39,444 bases of DNA from Pseudomonadota bacterium (GTDB taxonomy: Bacteria > Pseudomonadota > Gammaproteobacteria > Burkholderiales > Thiobacillaceae): contig JAJZPR010000024.1 in the NCBI GenBank assembly GCA_021847835.1, positions 1-39,444 on the forward strand. Direction: 5' to 3'. The notes beneath the pieces were generated by a model. The model saw only the letters and a list, made by a program, of their open reading frames with translations, was not told the origin of the DNA and ran no database searches. The position numbers were made by a program, and so were the translations under genes. Below, piece after piece: positions 22,888-30,413 of this stretch. How positions within the stretch are numbered: the first letter of the stretch is position 1; each line of letters begins with the position of its first letter.

Positions 22888-22981
22888 ATCAAAAGGCGAA
22901 AATCAAAAATCAAAAATCAAAAACGGGCATGCGAAAGGCCAATGAATTTTGCCTTTTGCCTTTTGATTTTTGCCTTTTGGT
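22888..22981 (+). repeat. Heptamer element, copy 3 (forms the 5' end of mshK)
   Basis: The left arm at 22888-22922 is ATCAAAA, GGCGAAA, ATCAAAA, ATCAAAA, ATCAAAA. A 24-nt core containing the likely mshK ATG follows. The right arm at 22947-22981 is TTTTGCC, TTTTGCC, TTTTGAT, TTTTGCC, TTTTGGT, with another TTTTGCC just after. The arms are complementary over about 34 nt with some mismatches, so the mshK start codon would sit in the loop of an RNA hairpin. This is the same layout as copies 1 and 2. Confidence 0.88.
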
Positions 22982-23315
22982 TTTCGTGAGTAGCCTTTTG
23001 CCTTTTTCATCGGCAACCGCCGATGAAGTTTTGCGCGACCCCACGCGCCCGCCCGCGGTATTGCTTGCGCCCGGCGACAGGGCCAATGCCGAAAGCGGGC
23101 CGGTGCTGCAATCGGTGCGGCTATCCCGGGGCCAGTATACTGCCATCGTCAGCGGCAAAACCGTGAAGGTGGGCGACAGCGTGGGCAACGCCCGCGTGCT
23201 CAGGATCGGCGAAACCGAAGTGGTGTTGAAGAGGGGAAACGGCTTGCAGACATTGAAGCTTTTTCCCGATGTGGAGAAGCGCCCCGCCTCGATCGACAAG
23301 CGCAAAAAGCGCTGA
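22929..23315 (+). CDS. mshK: MSHA biogenesis protein MshK, with a repeat-derived signal peptide
   Basis: From ATG 22929 the protein has 128 residues. Residues 1-31 form a full signal peptide: basic MRKANE, a core FCLLPFDFCLLVFVSSLL, and S-S-A-T-A before the mature DEVLRDPTRPP. The core FCLLPFDFCLL is the translation of the TTTTGCC-type right heptamer arm. The mature part is a small MshK/GspC-like periplasmic protein (RGQYTAIVSGKTVKVGDSVG, then RIGETEVVLKRGNGLQTLKL), expected to help the secretin MshL. ATG 22881 is in frame too, but would add a 16-residue Lys/Gln leader coded by the left arm and spoil the signal peptide. There is no clear Shine-Dalgarno. MshL follows after 27 bp. Confidence 0.82.
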   Translation: MRKANEFCLLPFDFCLLVFVSSLLPFSSATADEVLRDPTRPPAVLLAPGDRANAESGPVLQSVRLSRGQYTAIVSGKTVKVGDSVGNARVLRIGETEVVLKRGNGLQTLKLFPDVEKRPASIDKRKKR

Positions 23316-23342
23316 GTGCGGCAGCGAAAAGGAAAACGAGCC

Positions 23343-25112
23343 ATGCGTGAACAAAAATTCTTGCGAAAACTGCGTGCCGCAGCGCCAGCCCTGATCGGCC
23401 TGGCCGCGCTGTCCCTGACCGGCTGCGCGGAACTGGACACCAAAAAGAACACGGCTGCACGCGACCAGATCAACGCGGAACTCGCCAAGGCTGCGGAAAG
23501 CAAGCCCGCGCCGGCCCGGCCCGCAGCGGTCGAGGCCGCGCTGCTGCCGCCGCTCAAGCTCGTCATGCCCAAGGCCAGCAAGGTGCTGGAGGAGCGCTTC
23601 GACCTCTCGATCAACAACGCGCCGGCCGGCCAGGTGTTCATGAGCATCGTCTCCGGCACGCGCTACAGCATGCTGGTGCACCCCGACGTGCGCGGCAGCA
23701 TCTCGGTCAATCTCAAGGATGTCACCGTGTTCGAGGCGCTGGATGCGATCCGCGAACTGTACGGCTACAACTACAAGGTGGACGGCACCCGCATCTTCAT
23801 CCAGCCGCTGACCATGCAGTCCAGGGTATTCCAGGTGAACTACCTGAGCGCCATCCGCAAGGGCACCTCCGACGTGCGCGTGGTGTCCGGCTCGGTGAGC
23901 GATGCGCCCCTCGGCGCACAGCCGGGAACCGGCCTGGCGCCCACCACCACCCAGGCCGGTTCACAGGCGCAGGCGATCCAGAGCACGCGCATTTCGACTT
24001 CGTCGGAAGCCAATTTCTGGAATGAACTCGCCATTGCCGTGCGCACCATTGTCGGCGCCGAAGAAGGCCGCAGCGTGGTGGTAAGCCCGCAGTCCGGCGT
24101 GCTGGTAGTGCGCGCCCTGCCCAACGAGTTGCGTTCGGTTGAGCAGTACCTCAAGGCGACCCAGTTGTCGGTGGACCGGCAGGTGATCCTGGAAGCCAAG
24201 ATCATCGAGGTGGAGCTGAATGACGGCTTCCAGGCCGGCATCAACTGGGCGGCATTTGCCAGCGGCAAGAACCACGGCCTGTCGGCAGGCTCCGCCGCCC
24301 CGGGAACCATCCTGCAGACGAGCGGCCCCCTGGCAACCGGCGTGAGCTCGATCGACTATGCCGCCAAGACCTTTAGCGGTTCCTCGCTTTATTCGAACCC
24401 CGGCAGCGATTTGGTCATGGACCCATCCCTGCTTGGCGGGCTCTTCGGCCTGGCTTTCCAGACCAGCAACTTCGCCGCGCTCCTGCAATTCCTGGAAACC
24501 CAGGGTGACGTGCACGTGCTGTCCAGCCCGCGCATCGCCACGCTCAACAACCAGAAGGCCGTGCTGAAAGTCGGCACCGACGATTTCTTCGTCACCAACG
24601 TCAGCAGCACCACCACCACGGGCACCGCCACCACCACCACGCCGAACGTGACCCTGCAGCCCTTCTTCTCCGGCATCGTGCTGGACGTGACGCCGCAGAT
24701 CGACGACGACGGCAACATCACCCTGCACATCCACCCCGCCATCAGCGACGTCAGGACCAGAACCAGCGAGATCAACCTGGGCGACGCGGGCTCCCTGAGG
24801 CTGCCGCTCGCCTCCAGCACGGTGAGCGAGACCGACAGCATCGTGCGCGCGCGCGACGGGCAAGTGGTGGCCATCGGCGGCCTGATGAAATCGGTGTCGA
24901 TATCCGACAAGTCGCAGATGCCGGTGGTGGGCAACATTCCCCTCTTCGGCAACCTGTTCAAGCAGACCGGCCGCTCCAGCAAGAAAAAGGAGCTGGTGAT
25001 CCTGCTCAAGCCCACCATCGTGCGCGGCGGCGATTGGAGCCAGGACATCCTGCAAAGCCAGGAACGCATCCGGGCCATGCAGCGCGGCGACGCGGCTTCG
25101 CAGGTGCAGTAG
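23343..25112 (+). CDS. mshL: MSHA pilus secretin MshL (PilQ/GspD family)
   Basis: The 589-residue outer-membrane secretin is a lipoprotein (lipobox LTGC, Cys at about 28). An N-terminal STN-like/N1 region (FDLSINNAPAGQVFMSIVSG, about 90-109) and FEALDAIRELYGYNYKVDGT (about 130-149) precede the secretin core. The core has QVILEAKIIEVELNDGFQAG (about 280-299), VHVLSSPRIATLNNQKAVLK (about 390-409) and the C-terminal VAIGGLMKS and VPVVGNIPLFGNLFK-like elements (here MPVVGNIPLFGNLFKQTGRS). It should form the gated channel through which the pilus leaves. AAGGA precedes the ATG. Confidence 0.95.
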   Translation: MREQKFLRKLRAAAPALIGLAALSLTGCAELDTKKNTAARDQINAELAKAAESKPAPARPAAVEAALLPPLKLVMPKASKVLEERFDLSINNAPAGQVFMSIVSGTRYSMLVHPDVRGSISVNLKDVTVFEALDAIRELYGYNYKVDGTRIFIQPLTMQSRVFQVNYLSAIRKGTSDVRVVSGSVSDAPLGAQPGTGLAPTTTQAGSQAQAIQSTRISTSSEANFWNELAIAVRTIVGAEEGRSVVVSPQSGVLVVRALPNELRSVEQYLKATQLSVDRQVILEAKIIEVELNDGFQAGINWAAFASGKNHGLSAGSAAPGTILQTSGPLATGVSSIDYAAKTFSGSSLYSNPGSDLVMDPSLLGGLFGLAFQTSNFAALLQFLETQGDVHVLSSPRIATLNNQKAVLKVGTDDFFVTNVSSTTTTGTATTTTPNVTLQPFFSGIVLDVTPQIDDDGNITLHIHPAISDVRTRTSEINLGDAGSLRLPLASSTVSETDSIVRARDGQVVAIGGLMKSVSISDKSQMPVVGNIPLFGNLFKQTGRSSKKKELVILLKPTIVRGGDWSQDILQSQERIRAMQRGDAASQVQ

Positions 25113-25170
25113 CAGGACCGCCGGCTGGCTGGGTGGAAACGAATGTTCCTGGCGGATGCGGTTCTCGGCA

Positions 25171-25310
25171 CTCCCCACCCCAACCCTCCCCACGCGGTGG
25201 GGAGGGGGTCTGAGGCTGAGATGCTTCGAGCCCACCCCAAGCCTCCCCGCATCGCGGGCAGGGACGGTCACTCCTCCCCCACCACGTGGGGGAGGTTGGG
25301 AGGGGGAAAC
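25171..25310. repeat. GC-rich palindromic repeats between mshL and mshM
   Basis: CCCTCCCCAC-GCG-GTGGGGAGGG lies at 25184-25206 and CCTCCCCCAC-CAC-GTGGGGGAGG at 25273-25295, each a perfect 10-bp stem with a three-base loop. They lie about 90 bp apart and are flanked by CCCCACCC and GGTTGGGAGGGGG strings. The 242-bp gap holds no other feature. The same family occurs at 30197-30412 and 32535-32720. Confidence 0.85.
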
Positions 25311-25354
25311 CCGCCGACGCTCCAGCCAGCCCCCTTCCCCGGCGATAGATAACC

Positions 25355-26269
25355 ATGTATCTCGCCCATTTCGGCCTGCGCGAACTCCCGTTCAGCATCA
25401 CCCCCGACACCAGCTTCTTTTACTCCTGCGCCAACCACCAGGAAGCGCTCAACACCCTGCTGATTGCCGTCAGGAACGGCGAGGGCTTCATCAAGATCAC
25501 CGGCGAGGTGGGCACCGGCAAGACCCTGCTGTGCCGCCAGTTCCTTTCCAGCATCAACCGCGATGCCGCGGACGGACAGGGCCGCTTCGTCACCGCCTAC
25601 ATTCCCAATCCCTATCTCGAACCGCGCACGCTGCTTTTGGCCCTGGCCGAGGAAATCGGCATCGAGCTGGAACGCGACGCCGACCAGTATCACCTGCTCA
25701 AGTCGCTTACGATCGCCCTGCTCGATTTCGCGCGCGCGGGCAAGCGCGTGGTGCTCTGCCTGGACGAGGCGCAGGCCATGCCGCTGGAAAGCCTGGAAGC
25801 GATCCGCCTGCTCTCCAACCTGGAGACGGAAAAGCGCAAGCTTTTGCAAATCATCCTGTTCGGCCAGCCCGAACTCAACCACAAACTCCAGCAGGATTCG
25901 ATCCGGCAACTGAACCAGCGCATCATGTTCCACTACCACCTGGGCCCGCTTGACCGCGACGACCTGGAGTACTACCTCGCCCACCGCCTCAGTGTGGCCA
26001 GGTTTGCAGGCGACCGCCTGTTCAGCCGCGCGGCAGTGAAACAGCTGCATGCTTCCAGCGGCGGCATACCCCGGCTGGTGAACATCCTCGCGCACAAGTC
26101 CCTGATGCTGGCCTACGGCGAGGGCAGGCAGCACATAGAGGCGCGGCACGTGCGCGCCGCCGTGGCCGATACGGAAGCCGCCAGAAAAAACCCGTGGCGC
26201 CGGTGGGCCGTGGCGGCTTCCCTGTTGATCATCGCCGGCGCCGGGCTGGGATGGATGAGTCTGCAATGA
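25355..26269 (+). CDS. mshM: MSHA biogenesis ATPase MshM (ExeA-like)
   Basis: The 304-residue protein is an ExeA/GspA-type AAA+ ATPase. It begins with the family signature MYLAHFGLRELPFSITPDTS, has Walker A GEVGTGKT (about residues 50-57) and Walker B VVLCLDEAQ (about 131-139), the arginine-finger region LNQRIMFHYHLGPL, and the sensor-2 type SGGIPRLVNILAHKSLMLAY. A C-terminal membrane segment (WAVAASLLIIAGAGLGWM, about 284-301) anchors it. ExeA proteins help insert the secretin across peptidoglycan. The stop overlaps the mshN ATG by four bases. Confidence 0.93.
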   Translation: MYLAHFGLRELPFSITPDTSFFYSCANHQEALNTLLIAVRNGEGFIKITGEVGTGKTLLCRQFLSSINRDAADGQGRFVTAYIPNPYLEPRTLLLALAEEIGIELERDADQYHLLKSLTIALLDFARAGKRVVLCLDEAQAMPLESLEAIRLLSNLETEKRKLLQIILFGQPELNHKLQQDSIRQLNQRIMFHYHLGPLDRDDLEYYLAHRLSVARFAGDRLFSRAAVKQLHASSGGIPRLVNILAHKSLMLAYGEGRQHIEARHVRAAVADTEAARKNPWRRWAVAASLLIIAGAGLGWMSLQ

Positions 26270-27336
26270 GCCTGATCAATCAAATGCTGCAGGATCTGGA
26301 AAAGCGCCAGCCAGGCGGCGAGGCGCTGCCGCCATCGTCGGTGCGCGCCGTGCCCAGGACTCGCCGGTCGCGATTTCTCTGGCCCTTGCTGCTGTTGCTG
26401 GGCGCGGCGGCGGGCGTGCTCGCCTGGCAGTTCTGGCGGACGCCGGCGCCCCGCGAAGCCGCGCCTGCCATCGCGGCTGCCCCGGCGCCGGGCGCGCAGC
26501 CGCAGCCGGCGCCCCTGCCCGAAGCTTCCCCGCCCTCGCCGGTAGCTGCCGCCCCGGCGCAAGCTGCCGAAACGGAAATCCCGCCGAGCCCGCCGCCTGC
26601 GGAAAAGCGCCCCGCCACGCAACCGGCCCTGGAGGAATCGGCCGAAGCACGCTTGACGGTCCAGCCTGCCGAAGCGCCGCCGGCCCCGAAAGCCGCGCCC
26701 GCGCCCCAGGCCTTCGCCGGCGATGCCGACGCCCTGCCAGGCATCGCCAAGCAGGTCAGGGAACGCACCCCGCAGCAACGCGCCGACAACGAATACCGCA
26801 AGGCACTGTCCCTGGTGCAGCAAGGCCGCATCGCCGAGGCGATCGATGGCCTTTCGCTGGCATTGCAGATGCACGCAGGCCATGTCGCCGCGCGCCAGAC
26901 CCTGATCGGCCTGCTGGTGGAAAGCGGGCGCTTCGGCGAGGCGGAACGCAGGTTGCAGGAAGGCCTGGCGCTCGACCGCGCCCAGCCGGAACTGGCCATG
27001 GCCCTGGCGCGCCTGCAGGTCGAGCGCCGCGATACCGGCGCAGCCATCGCCACGCTGGAACGCAGCCTGTCCGCCGCCGAGCGCGCCGATTATCACGCCT
27101 TCCTCGCCGCCCTCTTGCAGCGCGAGGGGCGCCATGCCGAAGCCATCGACCATTACCGCCGGGCCCTGCGCCGCGCCCCTTCCGCCGTGTGGCAGATGGG
27201 ACTGGGCATTTCCCTGGAGGCGGAAAAGCAATATCCGGAAGCGCGCGAGGCCTTCGCCCGCGCCAGGGCCGCCAACACCCTCAGCCCCGAACTTCAAGCC
27301 TTCGTGGAACAGCGCTTGAAGCAGATGGGGCAATAG
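26266..27336 (+). CDS. mshN: MSHA biogenesis protein MshN (TPR protein)
   Basis: The 356-residue protein begins with the MshN signature MSLINQMLQDLEKR, a membrane segment (FLWPLLLLLGAAAGVLAWQF, about 36-55) and a long Ala/Pro-rich linker (about 57-165). The C-terminal half is a set of TPR-like repeats: ALSLVQQGRIAEAIDGLSLA, LIGLLVESGRFGEAERRLQE, and further to residue 350. It is thought to act as a periplasmic scaffold in MSHA assembly. It is the last gene of the msh cluster. The start overlaps mshM by four bases. Confidence 0.92.
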   Translation: MSLINQMLQDLEKRQPGGEALPPSSVRAVPRTRRSRFLWPLLLLLGAAAGVLAWQFWRTPAPREAAPAIAAAPAPGAQPQPAPLPEASPPSPVAAAPAQAAETEIPPSPPPAEKRPATQPALEESAEARLTVQPAEAPPAPKAAPAPQAFAGDADALPGIAKQVRERTPQQRADNEYRKALSLVQQGRIAEAIDGLSLALQMHAGHVAARQTLIGLLVESGRFGEAERRLQEGLALDRAQPELAMALARLQVERRDTGAAIATLERSLSAAERADYHAFLAALLQREGRHAEAIDHYRRALRRAPSAVWQMGLGISLEAEKQYPEAREAFARARAANTLSPELQAFVEQRLKQMGQ

Positions 27337-27372
27337 GCCGTTCTCGGTCAACAGTCCTCAGTAAGCGCTCGT

Positions 27373-27427
27373 CAGGCTCCGCCTGGCTTTTTCCGGTTTC
27401 GACTGAAAACCGGCAACTGAAAACCGA
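27373..27427 (+). terminator. Probable end of the msh cluster: hairpins and an ACTGAAAAC repeat
   Basis: CAGGC-TCC-GCCTG (27373-27385) is a 5-bp stem followed by GCTTTTT. A second stem CCGGTTT (27393-27399)/AAACCGG (27407-27413) follows directly, and ACTGAAAACCG is directly repeated at 27402-27412 and 27417-27427. The first hairpin with its T-run is a plausible terminator; the rest resembles the AGTTGTCAGTT repeat at 16731. Confidence 0.45.
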
Positions 27428-27526
27428 TAACCAAAAAGGGAGTAGAATGATCGGCCCCAAGCAAGTTCAGCGTGTCTCCGGCCGTTCCGCTTGCAGCCCC
27501 CGATACGCCCAAGGCAGGTAAGCATC

Positions 27527-28459
27527 ATGAGCAGCGACAAGATCGACATTTTCGAATCCCCCTTCACCCCCAGCCCGGTGCTGCCCACCAGCTTCGAAGG
27601 CGACAAGGTCATCCAGTTCCAGTGCCGCAAGGGCATCGAGTGCTGGAACGCCTGCTGCTCCAACATCGACATCATGCTCACGCCCTACGACATCATCCGC
27701 CTGAAGAAGCGGCTGGGCATGACTTCCACCGAATTCCTCAAGCAGTACACCTACCCCTTCGAGTTCGGACGCAATGACATCGCCGGCGTCAAATACAAGC
27801 CGGTCGAAGGCGGCACCGCCTGCCAGTTCATGCGCCCGGAAGGTTGCAGCGTGTACGAGGATCGCCCCACCGCCTGCCGCTACTACCCCATCGCGCTGCT
27901 GTCGCTGCGCCGCGCCGACGAGTTCACCGACCGCGCGCAATTCGCCCTGGTGCAGGAGCCCCACTGCAAGGGCCACTTCGAGCCGCGCTCGCTGACTGTC
28001 GATGATTACCGCCAGGAACAGGGGCTGGACGAGTACGACGAGCACGGCCGCGCCTGGCGTCAGCTGGTGCTGAAAAAGAAATCCGCCGGCCCCACGGTCG
28101 GCAACCCCTCGCAGCGCAGCCTGCAACTCTTCTTCATGGCCTGCTACGACGTCGACCAGTTCCGCGACTTCGTCAAATCCGACGGCTTCCAGGACGTATA
28201 TGACGTGCCCGCCGAGGAGCAGGCCAAGTGGGACGACGACATCGATCTCATGAACTTCGGTTTCAGGCTGGTGCGCCAGGTGCTGTTCAACGAGATGACC
28301 ATCGCCATGCGCCCCGACGCCGTGGAGCGCCGGCTCGCCCGCAAGAAGGAGCGCGAAGCCGAGCTGGACAGGATCGTCGAGAAGCTGCCCACCGAAGAAT
28401 TCGTCAAGCCGATTCCGGAAGAAGAAAAGTACGACAAGTACAAGTTCTCGGACTCCTGA
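27527..28459 (+). CDS. YkgJ-family cysteine-cluster protein
   Basis: The 310-residue protein carries the YkgJ/UPF0153 zinc- or iron-chelating cluster: FQCRKGIECWNACCSNIDIM (about residues 28-47) with four Cys, then ACQFMRPEGCSVYEDRPTAC (about 103-122) and the downstream EPHCKGH. Family members coordinate a metal by these Cys, and the role is unknown. The long C-terminal part (about 150-310) is hydrophilic and acidic-basic mixed, with no membrane segment, and is longer than in small YkgJ proteins. ATG 27527 is preferred over the upstream ATG at 27491 because AGGTAAG lies just upstream and the family start follows. No operon partner is evident. Confidence 0.82.
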   Translation: MSSDKIDIFESPFTPSPVLPTSFEGDKVIQFQCRKGIECWNACCSNIDIMLTPYDIIRLKKRLGMTSTEFLKQYTYPFEFGRNDIAGVKYKPVEGGTACQFMRPEGCSVYEDRPTACRYYPIALLSLRRADEFTDRAQFALVQEPHCKGHFEPRSLTVDDYRQEQGLDEYDEHGRAWRQLVLKKKSAGPTVGNPSQRSLQLFFMACYDVDQFRDFVKSDGFQDVYDVPAEEQAKWDDDIDLMNFGFRLVRQVLFNEMTIAMRPDAVERRLARKKEREAELDRIVEKLPTEEFVKPIPEEEKYDKYKFSDS

Positions 28460-28465
28460 TTCGCC

Positions 28466-28487
28466 GCGCCCCAAGATGTTGGGGCGC
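28466..28487 (+). terminator. Hairpin after the YkgJ-type gene
   Basis: GCGCCCCAA-GATG-TTGGGGCGC is a perfect 9-bp stem with a tetraloop seven bases after the stop. No T-tract follows, so termination would need help; mRNA 3'-end protection is equally possible. Confidence 0.4.
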
Positions 28488-28592
28488 TCTGATCAGCCGA
28501 GCGGTCCATGCGTCGAAACCGGCGCTTGCCCCCGCTCAAGTTTCAACACGTTCCGGCCGATGCAGTAATCCCAAGCACTCCAGGGGTTCGCC

Positions 28593-29027
28593 ATGCGCCC
28601 GCTTGCTCTGCTTTTTTGCCTGATTTTTCCGCTTGCCGCACAGGCAGGCCTGCTCAAGTGCACCGACGGCAAAGGCAACATCACCTACACCAATTCCCCC
28701 TGCGCCAAGATCGGCCTCAAGGAAGCCGCCGTCATTCCGCCACCGCCTCCGCCCGCGCTGGACAAGCCCGTCAAGGCTCACGAAGCCGCCAAACCCGCCG
28801 CCGAGAAAAATCCTGGCACCCCCAAACCCCAGGACACGGCTTCGCTGCAATTGATGAAATCCGTGCAGGCCGGCGACGACCAGTGCGCGAAACTCAACAG
28901 CGCCATGGGCCGGATCCTGGACGAAATGGATGCCGCCCGGCGCAAGGGCCGCGCCGATGCAAATGCCACGTGGAACGAAAACCTGAAAAAACTTCAGGCG
29001 GACAAGAATCGGCTCGGCTGTTTCTGA
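28593..29027 (+). CDS. Exported DUF4124-type protein
   Basis: The 144-residue protein has a signal peptide (RPLALLFCLIFPLAAQA) and directly after it the DUF4124 pattern: LLKCTDGKGNITYTNSPC, with the K-C-x-D-x-x-G-x-x-x-Y-T-x-x-P-C spacing. A Pro/Ala linker follows, then a charged helical C-terminal part (SAMGRILDEMDAARRKGRAD) ending in a Cys. DUF4124 proteins are periplasmic and common in Beta- and Gammaproteobacteria; their function is unknown. It stands alone, 134 bp after the YkgJ-type gene. Confidence 0.8.
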   Translation: MRPLALLFCLIFPLAAQAGLLKCTDGKGNITYTNSPCAKIGLKEAAVIPPPPPPALDKPVKAHEAAKPAAEKNPGTPKPQDTASLQLMKSVQAGDDQCAKLNSAMGRILDEMDAARRKGRADANATWNENLKKLQADKNRLGCF

Positions 29028-29140
29028 TTCAGGATTCGGGGGCCAGGGCTGGCCCCTAGCCCCTAATCCCCGCATGGGATAAGAATGCGGGCGCGAAGGT
29101 ACAATTGGCAGGCACCTCGCCACCTAATCAACAAGCCCGC

Positions 29141-29953
29141 ATGGACAGCGCCCAGTCTCCCACCGAATCGCATTACATCACCCACGAACCCTATTACGAG
29201 CCCGTCGGCAACGAGGTGACGCTGTTCGAGGCCGCTTATGCCAACCGCCTGCCGGTGCTGCTGAAAGGCCCCACCGGCTGCGGCAAGACCCGCTTCATGG
29301 AATACATGGCGTGGCGGCTCAAGCGCCCGTTGATCACGGTGTCCTGCCACGACGACCTCACCACCTCCGATCTCGTCGGCCGCTATCTGGTCAAGGGCGG
29401 CGAGACCACCTGGGTCGACGGCCCGCTCACCCGCGCAGTGCGCGCAGGGGGCATCTGTTATCTCGACGAAATCGTCGAAGCGCGCAAGGACACCATGGTC
29501 GTGATCCATCCGCTCGCCGACGACCGCCGCATGATGCCGATCGAGAAGCTCGGCCAGTTGCTGGAAGCGCCGGCGGAATTCTGCCTCGCGATTTCCTACA
29601 ACCCCGGCTATCAGAGCGTGCTGAAGGAATTGAAGCAGTCCACGCGCCAGCGCTTCGTCGCGCTGTCTTTCGACTACCCCAGGCCCGAACTGGAAGCGAA
29701 AATCATCCGGCACGAAACCGGACTCGACGAGGCCGCCACTGCCAAGCTCCTGAAGCTCGCGGAGATGACGCGCAACCTCAAGGGCAACGGCCTGGAGGAA
29801 GGCGCTTCCACGCGCCTGCTGGTGCACGCCGGCAAGCTCATCGCCCAGGGCGTGGATGCGCGTGCCGCCTGCCAGGGCGCGGTGGCGCTGGCCTTGACCG
29901 ACGACGATGACATGATCGCGGCAGTGAACGAACTCATCGCGGCGCTCTTCTGA
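29141..29953 (+). CDS. cbbQ: RubisCO activase AAA+ subunit CbbQ (NorQ/MoxR family)
   Basis: The 270-residue MoxR-type AAA+ ATPase is the CbbQ/NirQ/NorQ/GpvN kind. Walker [10 protein letters not shown] is at about residues 41-49, the family motif [20 protein letters not shown] at about 67-86, Walker B ICYLDEI at about 104-110, and the sensor/Arg region follows ([14 protein letters not shown]). With CbbO it remodels inhibited RubisCO. The second ATG (29141) is chosen; an earlier one at 29105 has no family sequence. TACAAT at 29100-29105 may be its -10, with a poor -35. It overlaps the next start by one base. No RubisCO gene is in the window. Confidence 0.9.
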   Translation: MDSAQSPTESHYITHEPYYEPVGNEVTLFEAAYANRLPVLLKGPTGCGKTRFMEYMAWRLKRPLITVSCHDDLTTSDLVGRYLVKGGETTWVDGPLTRAVRAGGICYLDEIVEARKDTMVVIHPLADDRRMMPIEKLGQLLEAPAEFCLAISYNPGYQSVLKELKQSTRQRFVALSFDYPRPELEAKIIRHETGLDEAATAKLLKLAEMTRNLKGNGLEEGASTRLLVHAGKLIAQGVDARAACQGAVALALTDDDDMIAAVNELIAALF

Positions 29954-30243
29954 TGGCAATCGAACTCAAGCAGGGGCACTACTACAGCAACGGCGCCTAC
30001 GGCCGCAACTGGGGCGTGCGCATGGTCATGTCGCTCGGCCCCGGCCCCGACTCCGGCGAGGACACGGTCGACTTCAAGGGCGTGGCCGGCTCCTCGCGCC
30101 GCCAGAGCGGCAGCATGCCGGTGGGCGAATTCCTGCGCTGGGTGCGCTACGAAGTGCGCCTGGTGGAAAACGACTGGAAGCGCGTAAACGAGGACTTACC
30201 CCCTCCCAACCTCCCCCGGCAAGCGGGGGAGGAGCAAACGTGA
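29953..30243 (+). CDS. Small conserved ORF between cbbQ and cbbO, C-terminus coded by a repeat
   Basis: The 96-residue protein starts where cbbQ stops (TGATGG overlap). Its N-terminal 80 residues are compact and soluble (LKQGHYYSNGAYGRNWGVRM, GEFLRWVRYEVRLVENDWKR). I recall small ORFs in this place in other cbbQ-cbbO pairs but know no function. The last 14 residues (LPPPNLPRQAGEEQT) are the translation of the GC-rich palindrome CCTCCCCCG...CGGGGGAGG, so the original stop was lost or displaced by repeat insertion. It likely belongs to the cbbQ-cbbO operon. Confidence 0.72.
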   Translation: MAIELKQGHYYSNGAYGRNWGVRMVMSLGPGPDSGEDTVDFKGVAGSSRRQSGSMPVGEFLRWVRYEVRLVENDWKRVNEDLPPPNLPRQAGEEQT

Positions 30244-30412
30244 TGCCGTCTGAATTTCCCGCCCCTTCAACCACGGCCGGACAGGAGAGGAATCCTCCAA
30301 AACCGCAACGAACATCCCCCTCTCGCGGGAGGAGGGTTCTCCATATCGGAGGCGTCAGATTCGTTGAAAAAATCCCCTCCCCTCTCGCAGGGGAGGGTTA
30401 GGGTGGGGTAAA
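30197..30412. repeat. GC-rich palindromic repeats between the small ORF and cbbO
   Basis: Three palindromes lie in a row: CCTCCCCCG/CGGGGGAGG (30210-30232), an imperfect CCCCTCTCGCGGGAGGAGGG block (about 30317-30335), and CCCTCCCCT-CTCGC-AGGGGAGGG (30375-30397), the last followed by TTAGGGTGGGG. They begin inside the small ORF and end one base before the cbbO ATG region. Same family as 25171-25310 and 32535-32720. Confidence 0.85.
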
Positions 30413-30413
30413 A

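Noticed and set aside
25143-25352. Small open frame between mshL and mshM
   Set aside because: It is composed of the GC palindromes and Pro/Gly/Arg low-complexity sequence, without a start signal.
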